64,000 bases of DNA from Collinsella sp. AK_207A (lineage in GTDB: Bacteria > Actinomycetota > Coriobacteriia > Coriobacteriales > Coriobacteriaceae). The translations under genes were made by a program, and so were the position numbers. This document shows positions 44,141-52,000 of the stretch, in pieces. The notes under the pieces were generated by a model, which was not told where the DNA came from, ran no database searches, and worked only from the letters and a program-made list of their open reading frames with translations. How positions within the stretch are numbered: the first letter of the stretch is position 1; each line of letters opens with the position of its first letter. Location of the stretch: contig NZ_CABWID010000016.1 in the NCBI RefSeq assembly GCF_902501965.1, forward strand, positions 113,891 to 177,890, read 5' to 3'.

Positions 44141-44761
44141 ATGAGAGACGGGCGTTCGCTTGGCGACGTCGTTCGGGGCCTGGGGGCGTCTCCCCATGCC
44201 CCCGCTTGTCTCTGGGTCGCGGGGCTTGTGTGCGGGCTTGGCTCGACGCCCGCGGGGCTCGGGCTTCTCTACCTGCGGGTGCCACCGCTCGTGCTGGGGC
44301 CGCTCGCCATCGCCGATCCCTGGTATGTGGTCGTGCTGGTGCTGGCGGCGCTCGGCGTGGCCTTGCTGACCCTTGCGCGGCGCGTGCGCCGGGAGGCCGA
44401 GGTCGCGGGGGTGCGGTCCGCTCGTTCTCGCGCACGGGTGGTCGTCGTCACGGCGGTCTCCGTGCTCGCCGTCGCGCTCGGTGTGGCCGCCGGGGCGCTC
44501 TCAACGTTGCTCGCCCTTGTGGATACCTCGTACCTGCTCGATCCGGCGAGTCCGGGCGGCGCACGCGTGCTCGTGGTGCAGCACTCGTTCCTGCTGATCG
44601 GAGCCGGGGACGTCTATCTCGTCGAACCGGGGAATCCCGTGCCGCGAGCGATTCGCTCCTACCAGACGGACGATGGCTACGACCCCATCGCGGCGGGCGA
44701 CTATGTGCTCTCCTGGCAGGGCGAGACGCCCAACCTGAGCATCGGCGGCACGCTCGGGTAG
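44141..44761 (+). CDS. Hypothetical membrane protein
   Basis: A 206-residue protein with about four hydrophobic segments: ~20-50, ~58-78, ~100-125, and a short one near 145. The C-terminal ~65 residues (VEPGNPVPRAIRSYQTDDG and beyond) are soluble. I do not recognise a family. The ATG at 44141 is 10 nt after GGAGG. It follows purL by 67 nt on the same strand and precedes a regulator gene. Confidence 0.65.
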   Translation: MRDGRSLGDVVRGLGASPHAPACLWVAGLVCGLGSTPAGLGLLYLRVPPLVLGPLAIADPWYVVVLVLAALGVALLTLARRVRREAEVAGVRSARSRARVVVVTAVSVLAVALGVAAGALSTLLALVDTSYLLDPASPGGARVLVVQHSFLLIGAGDVYLVEPGNPVPRAIRSYQTDDGYDPIAAGDYVLSWQGETPNLSIGGTLG

Positions 44762-44923
44762 CCGGCTCCCGGTGGTCTTGTCTCTTGTTTTGAGATAACA
44801 ATTCCCTGGTACCATGGGCCGCAACCGATAGTTTCTCATTTGATTACCAGAGTAGGTGGCATGGCTACCGGGCCATCCCGTACCTTGATGGCAACGGATC
44901 CGGTACGCGAAGGAACGAGCATG

Positions 44924-44944
44924 GCCCCGCCGGTCGGGGGCTTT
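44924..44944 (+). other. Hairpin before the XRE regulator
   Basis: GCCCC (44924-44928) pairs with GGGGC (44937-44941), followed by TTT. It lies just before the ribosome site of the gene at 44966 and could be a weak terminator or leader element. Confidence 0.35.
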
Positions 44945-44965
44945 CCAAGGAGTCAGGAGTCAGAT

Positions 44966-45589
44966 ATGAACGTGGAGATCGCCCAGCGCCTCGCCGAGCT
45001 TCGCCGGGCGCGTGGCTACAGCCAGGAAACCCTGGCGCGGGAACTCGGTCTCTCGCGGCAGGCCGTGAGTAAATGGGAGCGGGCGGAGAGCTCGCCCGAC
45101 ACGGACAACCTCATCCAGCTCGCCAAGCTCTATGGCGTGAGCCTAGACGAGCTCTTGAACGTGGACGCGGACGTGGCCGAGGACATCGCCTACGAGAACG
45201 CCGACAAGGCGGCCGGGGTGGCGGGTTCAAACGCGCAGGCGCAGGAGGATGCCGCCCGGCTTTCCCAGGCGGTCGATGCAGCGGTGTCCGCCAGCAAGGC
45301 AGCCGCCCAGGCGGCCGAGGCGGCCGGGAGGTCTGCGGCGATCCATGCCGGGGTCGCCGGTACCGCGCCCCAGGAAAAGAAGCGCAAGGGGCCGTGGCGC
45401 TCCTTCCCCTACGCCGTCGCCATGGTCATCCTCTTCTTCCTGCTGGTCTTCTTGGGCTACGCCGAGCTCTCCTGGCTCGTGTTCCTCACCATCCCCATCT
45501 ACAACTGGATGGCGAACATCCTGGACGAGGCCCGCGAGCGCGAGGATGCTCCCGTGGCGTCCACCGACGCCGCGAAGGGGGACGAGTAG
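44966..45589 (+). CDS. XRE regulator with C-terminal membrane helices
   Basis: A 207-residue protein. Residues ~5-62 are a Cro/C1-type helix-turn-helix (SQETLARELGLSRQAVSKWE). A Ala-rich, probably coiled region follows, then two hydrophobic segments (FPYAVAMVILFFLLVFLGY and SWLVFLTIPIYNWM). A membrane-bound transcription factor is likely. The ATG at 44966 follows CAGGAG. The next gene, 2 nt later, encodes an envelope protein of the DUF4097 family, a frequent partner in Gram-positive bacteria. Confidence 0.85.
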   Translation: MNVEIAQRLAELRRARGYSQETLARELGLSRQAVSKWERAESSPDTDNLIQLAKLYGVSLDELLNVDADVAEDIAYENADKAAGVAGSNAQAQEDAARLSQAVDAAVSASKAAAQAAEAAGRSAAIHAGVAGTAPQEKKRKGPWRSFPYAVAMVILFFLLVFLGYAELSWLVFLTIPIYNWMANILDEAREREDAPVASTDAAKGDE

Positions 45590-45591
45590 CC

Positions 45592-46428
45592 ATGGCGAAG
45601 CTGACGAAATCGGAGAAGATCAAGGTCGGCGTGGCGATCGCGCTCATCGTTCTGATCATCGGCTGCGCGTTCGGCGTGTCGATCACGCCTCGCGGACTCA
45701 GTCTCTTCCAGGTCAACTTGGGTGGCTGGGGCGACGGCGACACCTGGGGCGGCTCGTGGCAGACGGTCGGCACGTGGAAGGAGAGCGCGGACGGCATCTC
45801 CGTCATCGAGGCGCAGGCGGATGCCGCGGACATCGTGCTCAAGCGGGGCGCGGGCGAGCAGGTGGTCGTGCACGAGCAGGCTATGCTGCGCGACGGTGCT
45901 AAGAAGCCGGCAACGACAACGGACGCGACGGTCTCCGATGGCACGCTGACCGTTCGCGAGCAGGGGCTGGGCGTAATCAACGGGGGTTCCCGGCGCATCG
46001 TCATCGAGGTGCCGAGTGCTCTCGAGGGCACCTTGAAGACGGTCGGTCTCTCCGCGAGCGCGGGGGATGTGGTGGCCGACGGCATTGCTGTGGGCGCAGT
46101 TGCCCTGGACTCCTCAGCGGGCGACGTCTCCGTGCGCGATGTGGATGCGGATTCCCTCGCGGCCTCGTCCAGCGCGGGCGACATCTCCGCCACGTTCGCG
46201 CGGCAGCTGCCCCGTGCGCTCTCGCTCGCCGCAGGCGCGGGGGATATCGAGTTCACCGCGCCTCGGAAGAGCGGGTTCACCCTCGACCTCTCGCAGGGCG
46301 TCGGGGACTTCGATCACGACGACGTCGAGCTCGGCACGGAGGGAGGCTCCCTCTACCGCTACGGTGACGGCTCGGCCAAGGTGACTTTGCAGACATCCGT
46401 CGGCGACGTGGAGCTTGCCGTCCGGTAG
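45592..46428 (+). CDS. DUF4097-family beta-strand repeat protein
   Basis: A 278-residue protein with one N-terminal membrane anchor (IALIVLIIGCAFGVSI) and a surface-side beta-repeat domain. The repeat is clear: SASAGDVVADGI, DSSAGDVSVRDV, SSSAGDISATF and AAGAGDIEFTA, spaced about 20 residues. Such proteins are thought to be cell-envelope sensors or structural parts; function is not known. It is co-transcribed with the membrane XRE regulator. Confidence 0.85.
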   Translation: MAKLTKSEKIKVGVAIALIVLIIGCAFGVSITPRGLSLFQVNLGGWGDGDTWGGSWQTVGTWKESADGISVIEAQADAADIVLKRGAGEQVVVHEQAMLRDGAKKPATTTDATVSDGTLTVREQGLGVINGGSRRIVIEVPSALEGTLKTVGLSASAGDVVADGIAVGAVALDSSAGDVSVRDVDADSLAASSSAGDISATFARQLPRALSLAAGAGDIEFTAPRKSGFTLDLSQGVGDFDHDDVELGTEGGSLYRYGDGSAKVTLQTSVGDVELAVR

Positions 46429-46446
46429 CGCGTGCCGCCGCCCCCG

Positions 46447-46668
46447 CTAACCCAGCCGCTCGTAGCGCCGCGCCGCAATACGCATGTTGATCTCGCTGAT
46501 CTCTTCCAGGCCTTCGATATAGGGGCCGTAGACCTTGTAGGGATCGCCCGCGCCCAGGCTGCACGACCCGCAGTTCTCGCAGCTGCCCTCACCGCAGCCC
46601 GAGAGCGACCGGCGGATGATCTCTTCGCGCTGCTCGCGCGTGGTGTCCTTGATGAGCGTGCTCTGCAT
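46447..46668 (-). CDS. Small Cys-cluster protein
   Basis: A 73-residue soluble protein with the cluster CGEGSCENCGSC at residues ~25-36, a pattern suited to a metal or Fe-S site, followed by GAGDPYKVYGPYIEG. The ATG at 46668 follows GGGAGG with 9-nt spacing, so translation looks real. No family is recognised. It converges with the DUF4097 gene and is divergent from the PNPOx-family gene. Confidence 0.75.
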   Translation of the reverse strand: MQSTLIKDTTREQREEIIRRSLSGCGEGSCENCGSCSLGAGDPYKVYGPYIEGLEEISEINMRIAARRYERLG

Positions 46669-46799
46669 GGCAAACCGCCTCCCGCGGATGATGACGAGCG
46701 TTCTCAGGCGGCAGTCTAGCACCGCTCACGGCACCCGGTTCTCCCGTTTCCGTTGTGCTACCATGGAGGCATCATGCGAACCCAAGGTGAGGAGCGTAT

Positions 46800-47363
46800 A
46801 TGCACCATCCCATGAAGCAGCTACCCGAGCGTGCCATTAGCGAAGACGAGGCGCGCGAGATCCTGGACCTCGGCGAGTACTGCGTCGTCGCGACCACCGA
46901 CGAGGACGGCCATCCCTACTGCACGCCGCTTTCCTACGTGATGGACGGGGACACCCTGTACATCCACACGGGTGCCGCCGGCGGTCAGAAGACCGAGGAT
47001 TGGGCGCGCGACCCGCGCGTCTGCGTGACCGTTGCCATGGATATGCAGCCAAGCTACTTCCAGACGGCCAACAACCCCGGATTCTTCACCACGGGCTATG
47101 CGAGCGTCATTGCCACCGGTGCGGCGCATCGCGTGGAGGATGTCGCCACCATTCGCCGCGTGCTCGCGAACCTATGCCTCAAGTACTCCCCGGAGTTCAA
47201 GCGCGAGATCGGCGGGGCCATCCAGCGCGAGCTTTCGGTCACCGCGGTGTGGGCCATCGAGCTCGACCACATCTCTGGCAAGGCTGGACGCCGCGTTCGC
47301 AACGGCAAGGGCGCCGTTTCGCATCCTGCCGAGGCTGACAAGGCCGATGCGGGCCAAAAGTAG
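46800..47363 (+). CDS. Pyridoxamine 5'-phosphate oxidase-family (Nim-like) flavoprotein
   Basis: A 187-residue FMN-binding split-barrel protein. Early segments GEYCVVATTDEDGHPYCTPLSYVMDG... and the later LYIHTGAAGGQK match the family that includes NimA-type nitroimidazole reductases. The usual role is small-molecule reduction with FMN. The ATG at 46800 follows GAGGAG with 5-nt spacing; a second ATG four codons later is possible. Confidence 0.82.
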   Translation: MHHPMKQLPERAISEDEAREILDLGEYCVVATTDEDGHPYCTPLSYVMDGDTLYIHTGAAGGQKTEDWARDPRVCVTVAMDMQPSYFQTANNPGFFTTGYASVIATGAAHRVEDVATIRRVLANLCLKYSPEFKREIGGAIQRELSVTAVWAIELDHISGKAGRRVRNGKGAVSHPAEADKADAGQK

Positions 47364-47368
47364 GGCCT

Positions 47369-47550
47369 ACTTTATCGGTTTTGGCATTGCGAGCTAGAAC
47401 CAGGTCGATACTTTATCGGTTTGAGTGGGAGCTTCTGGGTAGGCTGCCGGGAACAGTTCGGGGAACTGCAGGTAAAACGTCTGTAGCTCGCTTCTCGTTT
47501 CGTCGCCTACTCTGAAGAGTCCCGAAAACCGATAAAGTATCGGCCTGGTT
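47369..47550. repeat. Inverted-repeat element
   Basis: Two 25-nt arms at 47398-47422 and 47526-47550 are inverted copies with a single mismatch, enclosing 103 nt. Each arm contains the small palindrome GATACTTTATC or its complement, flanked by CGGTTT and AACCAGG. A third partial copy, ACTTTATCGGTTTT, lies outside at 47371-47384 in the same orientation as the left arm. This fits a small non-autonomous mobile element or a strong RNA hairpin. Confidence 0.7.
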
Positions 47551-47588
47551 TTTTCCAGAAGGATCACAACCAATAAACTATGCGCCAC
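47394..47588 (-). CDS. Possible 64-residue peptide spanning the inverted repeat
   Basis: A minus-strand frame starts at GTG 47588 after GGGGAGGG with good spacing and stops just past the left repeat arm. The repeat arms encode ILYRFSG and TDKVSTW; the middle is FRVGDETRSELQTFYLQFPE. I do not recognise it. Because the frame is defined by the element, it may be the remnant of a mobile element's gene rather than a working protein. Confidence 0.35.
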   Translation of the reverse strand: MAHSLLVVILLEKTRPILYRFSGLFRVGDETRSELQTFYLQFPELFPAAYPEAPTQTDKVSTWF

Positions 47589-47647
47589 TTTTGCCCTCCC
47601 CGAGGTCCGAGCGTCGTCTTGGCAAGAGCGGAATCGGGTTTTTCCTC

Positions 47648-47671
47648 AGATGTAATCCACGGATTACATCT
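47648..47671. promoter_or_regulatory. Perfect operator-like palindrome
   Basis: AGATGTAATCC (47648-47658) is exactly inverted at 47661-47671 around AC. It is 30 nt before the small XRE regulator gene and is the obvious candidate for that regulator's own binding site. Confidence 0.6.
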
Positions 47672-47682
47672 GGCGACCGGTT

Positions 47683-47700
47683 ACGGGCAAAGCTGCCCGT
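47683..47700 (+). other. Hairpin abutting the XRE start codon
   Basis: ACGGGCA (47683-47689), loop AAGC, TGCCCGT (47694-47700) form a 7-bp stem that ends directly at the ATG at 47701. There is no Shine-Dalgarno between it and the start. Confidence 0.5.
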
Positions 47701-47922
47701 ATGGAAACTACGCTTTACATCGACGTATGCCAGCGCCTGGGAAACACGGTGCGCTGCTGGCGTGTGGACAACGGTTTCAACAAAATAGATTTCTGCCTGA
47801 TGGCGCGTATCAGCCGGCCCCTGCTCGACAAGATCGAGTCCGGCCAGGCCAACGTCACGATCTCCACGCTCGCCCGTCTTGCCGAGGCCATGGACATGGA
47901 CGTTCCCGATTTGTTCTTGTAG
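47701..47922 (+). CDS. Small XRE-family regulator
   Basis: A 73-residue protein that is mostly one helix-turn-helix domain (ARISRPLLDKIESGQANVTISTLARLAEAMD). It lacks a second domain. There is no Shine-Dalgarno; a hairpin ends at the start codon, so expression may be leaderless, coupled or low. A perfect palindrome lies upstream. The pairing of small repressor and palindrome suggests autoregulation; the target genes are not evident, though the BI-1 gene follows 126 nt later. Confidence 0.75.
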   Translation: METTLYIDVCQRLGNTVRCWRVDNGFNKIDFCLMARISRPLLDKIESGQANVTISTLARLAEAMDMDVPDLFL

Positions 47923-48048
47923 CTGCTGCGGGCCCGCGCTGCCTGCGCGTTGTAAGAGCTCTGCAACGTTTGGGCCGCTCGTCTGAACGAGAAGGCAACG
48001 GGTATAGTATCCAAAGCAAATTTGCCCTTAAAGGAACGGGAGGTTCCC

Positions 48049-48762
48049 ATGGCATATCGCAACGGTCCCTTCGGCGCGAGCGAGGAGCAGGCCATCAGTC
48101 CCTTCGACCCTGCTCGCGACCATAGCTCCAAGCTCACGCGCGGATCCTACAACCTGCTGATGGGCGGGCTCGTCGCGGCGGGCTTTGTCGTCATCGCGCT
48201 CTGCGGGCTGCTCTGCTCCAATGCGTCGTTCCTCATGAGCATCCTGCAGAACTACGTGTTCTACGCGATCGGCTCGCTGGCGGTGAGTATTGGCGGCTTC
48301 GTCGTCATCATGCGCGGCATGCGCCGCGAGGGCTTCGGCATGGCGCTCGCCGGCTACGCGATGGTGGTCGTCTCTATGGGCTTTACCACAGGGCTCATCC
48401 TGCCGTTCTACGACCTGCCGAGCATCGCGAACGCCTTCGTGGGCACGGCGATCATCGCCGCGGTGTTCACCCTCGCGGGTGGGTTGTGGCCGCAGTTCTT
48501 CGCGCGTATCCAGGGCGTGCTCACGGTGTCGCTCCTCGCGCTGATCGTCGTCTCGATCGTCGGCCTGTTCATGGGCGCGGACATGGGTTGGCTCGATTAC
48601 GCCGTCGTGCTGGTGTTCTGCGGCTTCATCGGTTGGGACACCTACCGCGCGCAGCAGTGCGAGCCCACGGTGAAGATGGCGATCTTCAACGCCGTGAACA
48701 TCTGGCTCGACCTGGTGAACGTGTTCATCCGCATCCTCTCGATCGTGGGCAGGAGGGACTAG
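48049..48762 (+). CDS. Bax inhibitor-1 / YccA family membrane protein
   Basis: A 237-residue inner-membrane protein with seven membrane segments and a polar N-terminus of ~30 residues. The order and the C-terminal segment (LVFCGFIGWDTYRAQQ, then NIWLDLVNVFIRILSIVG) match the BI-1/YccA family, which forms pH-gated calcium leak channels in structurally known members. Bacterial roles are unclear. The ATG at 48049 follows GGGAGG; a TATAGT at 48003-48008 may be its -10 box. Confidence 0.88.
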   Translation: MAYRNGPFGASEEQAISPFDPARDHSSKLTRGSYNLLMGGLVAAGFVVIALCGLLCSNASFLMSILQNYVFYAIGSLAVSIGGFVVIMRGMRREGFGMALAGYAMVVVSMGFTTGLILPFYDLPSIANAFVGTAIIAAVFTLAGGLWPQFFARIQGVLTVSLLALIVVSIVGLFMGADMGWLDYAVVLVFCGFIGWDTYRAQQCEPTVKMAIFNAVNIWLDLVNVFIRILSIVGRRD

Positions 48763-48791
48763 TCCCGCTCCCCGGCAACCTGCCTGCTTCG

Positions 48792-48819
48792 GCGCCCGGC
48801 CCCGTGCCGGGCGCTTTTT
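48792..48819 (+). terminator. Terminator after the BI-1 gene
   Basis: GCGCCCGGC (48792-48800), loop CCCGT, GCCGGGCGC (48806-48814), followed by TTTTTC: a textbook rho-independent terminator. Confidence 0.92.
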
Positions 48820-49049
48820 CTTCTCGCGGCGGGGCGGCTCCACGGCAACGCGGTCCCACGGCAACGCGGCAACGCCGGCCCGCCACGGCCCCATGTGTCG
48901 TGGACCCGTCATGAAGCCGTTGCAGTCTTGTTTCGAAACACGCCCGCAACAACCCCACGGCTCCTCACCTCGTACCATACTCCGCCGGGGCCTTGCGCTC
49001 CCGTGGCTTGTCCACGTGCGTATGAGTACAAGAGTAGGGGAGATGCGTG

Positions 49050-52000
49050 ATGGGACTCTATCGCCCTGAGTTCGAGCACGACGCCTGCGGTATCGGCGCC
49101 TTGGCCGACCTGCACGGCGTCCGCCGTCACCAGATACTGGACGACGCCCTTTCCGTCCTGGTCAACCTTGAGCACCGCGGCGGAACCGGCTTGGAGAAGA
49201 ACACCGGCGACGGCGCCGGCATCCTGTTCCAGGTGCCGCACCACTTTTTCCGCAAGGTCGCGCAGCGCTGTGGCCATATCCTGCCCGATGAGGGCGATTA
49301 CGGCGTGGCGATGCTCTTCTTCCCGCAGGACGAGCACGGCGTGACGGACGCCCGTCGCGTCTTCGAGGAGGGCTGCGCCGAGGCCGGCGTGCCCGTGCTC
49401 TTCTGGCGCGAGGTTCCCGTGGACCCGCATGACCTGGGCGAGACCGCCCGCGCCTGCATGCCCACCATCCTGCAGTGCTTCCTCGGCCGTCCGGACGACG
49501 TGGAGCGCGGCGACGCCTTTGAGCGCCGTCTGTACGTGTGCCGTCGCACCATCGAGAAGCGCGCCGCCGCCGAGCACGCGCTCTCCGGCAAGATCTTCTA
49601 CGTGTGCTCCATGTCCAGCCGCACCATCGTGTACAAGGGCATGCTCGTGGCCACGCAGATGCGCCGCTTCTTCATCGACCTGAACGACGCCTCGGTGAAG
49701 ACCGCCGTGGCGCTCGTGCACTCCCGCTACTCCACGAACACCACGCCCTCCTGGGAGCGCGCGCACCCCAACCGCTTCATCATCCACAACGGCGAGATCA
49801 ACACGCTCAAGGGCAACGTCAACTGGATCCGCGCCCGCGAGCCGAACCTCTACAGCCCCATCCTCCAGCATGACCTGGAGCGCGTGCTGCCGATCATCAA
49901 CCGCGAGGGCTCGGACTCCGCCATCCTGGACAACGTGCTCGAGTTCCTGGTGATGAACGGTCGCCCGCTGGATCGCGCCGTCTCGCTGCTTATGCCCGAG
50001 CCGTGGGACCACAACCCCGCGCTCTCCGAGGAGCGCCGCGCCTACGACGCCTACCAGTCCATGCTTATGGAGCCCTGGGACGGCCCCGCGGCCATTGCCT
50101 TCACGGACGGCCGCGGCCTTGGCGCCGCGCTCGACCGCAACGGCTTGCGCCCCGCCCGCTACTACGTGACGCGCGACGACCGCCTGCTGCTTGCCTCCGA
50201 GGTGGGCGCCATCGAGGTCGATCCCGCCAACGTGGTGACGCTCGGCTGCCTGGGCCCGGGCGAGATGCTCAAGGTGGACTTCGAGCAGGGCCGCGTGATC
50301 TACAACGACGAGATCCGCCGCGCGCTCGCCAAGCAGAAGCCCTACCGCGACTGGATCGCCGAGGAGACGATCGACGTCGAGGACCTTGAGCTTCCGGCGG
50401 CCCCGGCCCCGGCGGAGGTCCAGCCCGAGGCGGACGCCCAGGTGCCCTTCACCGTGCGCCAGGCCAAGCTCGGCTACCACTGGGATGACGTGGACGAGGT
50501 CGTGCGCCCCATGGCCACGAGCGCCAAGGCGCCCATCGCCTCCATGGGCATCGACGCGCCGCTCGCCTGCCTCTCCAAGAAGGATCGTTCCTTCTTCGAC
50601 TACTTCTACCAGCTGTTCGCCCAGGTGACGAACCCGCCCATCGACGCCCTGCGCGAGAGCTTCGTCACCTCCACCGTGACCTACTTGGGCAACCACGGCA
50701 ACCTGCTCGAGGACTCGCGCCAGGCCTGCCGCCTGGTGCGCCTGGAGCGCCCGCTCATCACCCGCGAGGAGTTCGAGCGCATCCGCGCCATCGACCAGGT
50801 GGGCTTCCACGCCCGCACCTTCCGCGCCGTGTACGCGCGCGACGCCGGTGAGGGCGCGCTCGAGGCGGCGCTCGCCAACCTGGCCTCCGAGGTCGAGAAG
50901 GCCGTGCGCGGCGGCGTGAACATCGTGGTGCTCTCCGACCGCGCCGGCGAGGGCGAGGTGCCCGTGCCGAGCCTGCTCGCCGTGGGTGCCGTGCACAACC
51001 ACCTCATCCGCGCGGGGCTCCGCACCTTCGCCGACCTGGTGGTGGAGGCGGGCGATACCGTCTCTCCGCACGACTTCGCCGCGCTCGTGAGCTACTCCGC
51101 GAGCGGCATCTACCCCTACCTCGCGCATGAGACCATCGCGCGCATGGCTGAGTCCGGCGACCTGCCCGTCTCGGCGAGCAAGGGCATCGACAACTACAAC
51201 CGCGCCGCGGTGGCGGGCATCGTCTCCATCATGTCCAAGATGGGCATCTCCACGGTGCAGAGCTACCACTCCGCGCAGATCTTCGAGGCCGTGGGCCTGT
51301 CCTCCACCTTCGTGGACCGCTACTTCACCGGCACCGTGAGCCGTGTGGAGGGTCTCGACGCGGCGGACGTGGAGAACGAGCTGAACCGCCGCTTCGATGA
51401 CGCGCAGGCTATCCTGCGCTCGCCCGCGCCGAACCAGCTGCCGAGCCTGGGCCTCACCAAGTGGCGCCCGCTGGGCGGCGAGGAGCACCTGCTGAACCCG
51501 CAGGTCATCTACACGCTGCAGCGCGCGTGCCGCGAGGGCGACTACGAGCTTTTCCGCAGCTACAGCGAACTGCTGCATCCGAGCGGCCGGGCCATTCGTC
51601 TGCGCGACCTGCTCGACTTCCAGACGGCCGGGCGCGCGCCCATCCCGCTGGACGAGGTGGAGAGCGTGGACTCGATCGTCACGCGCTTCAACACCGGCGC
51701 CATGAGCTACGGCTCCATCAGCCAGGAGGCCCACGAGTGCATGGCCATCGCCATGAACCGCCTGCACGGGCGCTCCAACTCCGGTGAGGGTGGCGAGGAT
51801 CCGCGTCGCGAGACCCCGCTTCCCAACGGCGATTCCATGAACTCCGCCATCAAGCAGGTGGCGTCGGCGCGCTTTGGCGTGACGAGCCGCTACCTGTGCT
51901 CGGCGTTCGAGATCCAGATCAAGATGGCCCAGGGCGCCAAGCCCGGCGAGGGCGGTCACCTGCCCGGCAAGAAGGTGTACCCCTGGATCGCCGAGGTGCG

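Noticed and set aside
39967..44142. 1391-codon minus-strand frame antisense to purL
   Set aside because: Same artefact: purL on the plus strand is certain, and the antisense product has no motifs and no ribosome site.
47580..48125. 181-codon plus-strand frame overlapping the small XRE gene
   Set aside because: Composition is disordered and no domain is seen, while the overlapping 47701-47922 frame gives a clear helix-turn-helix.
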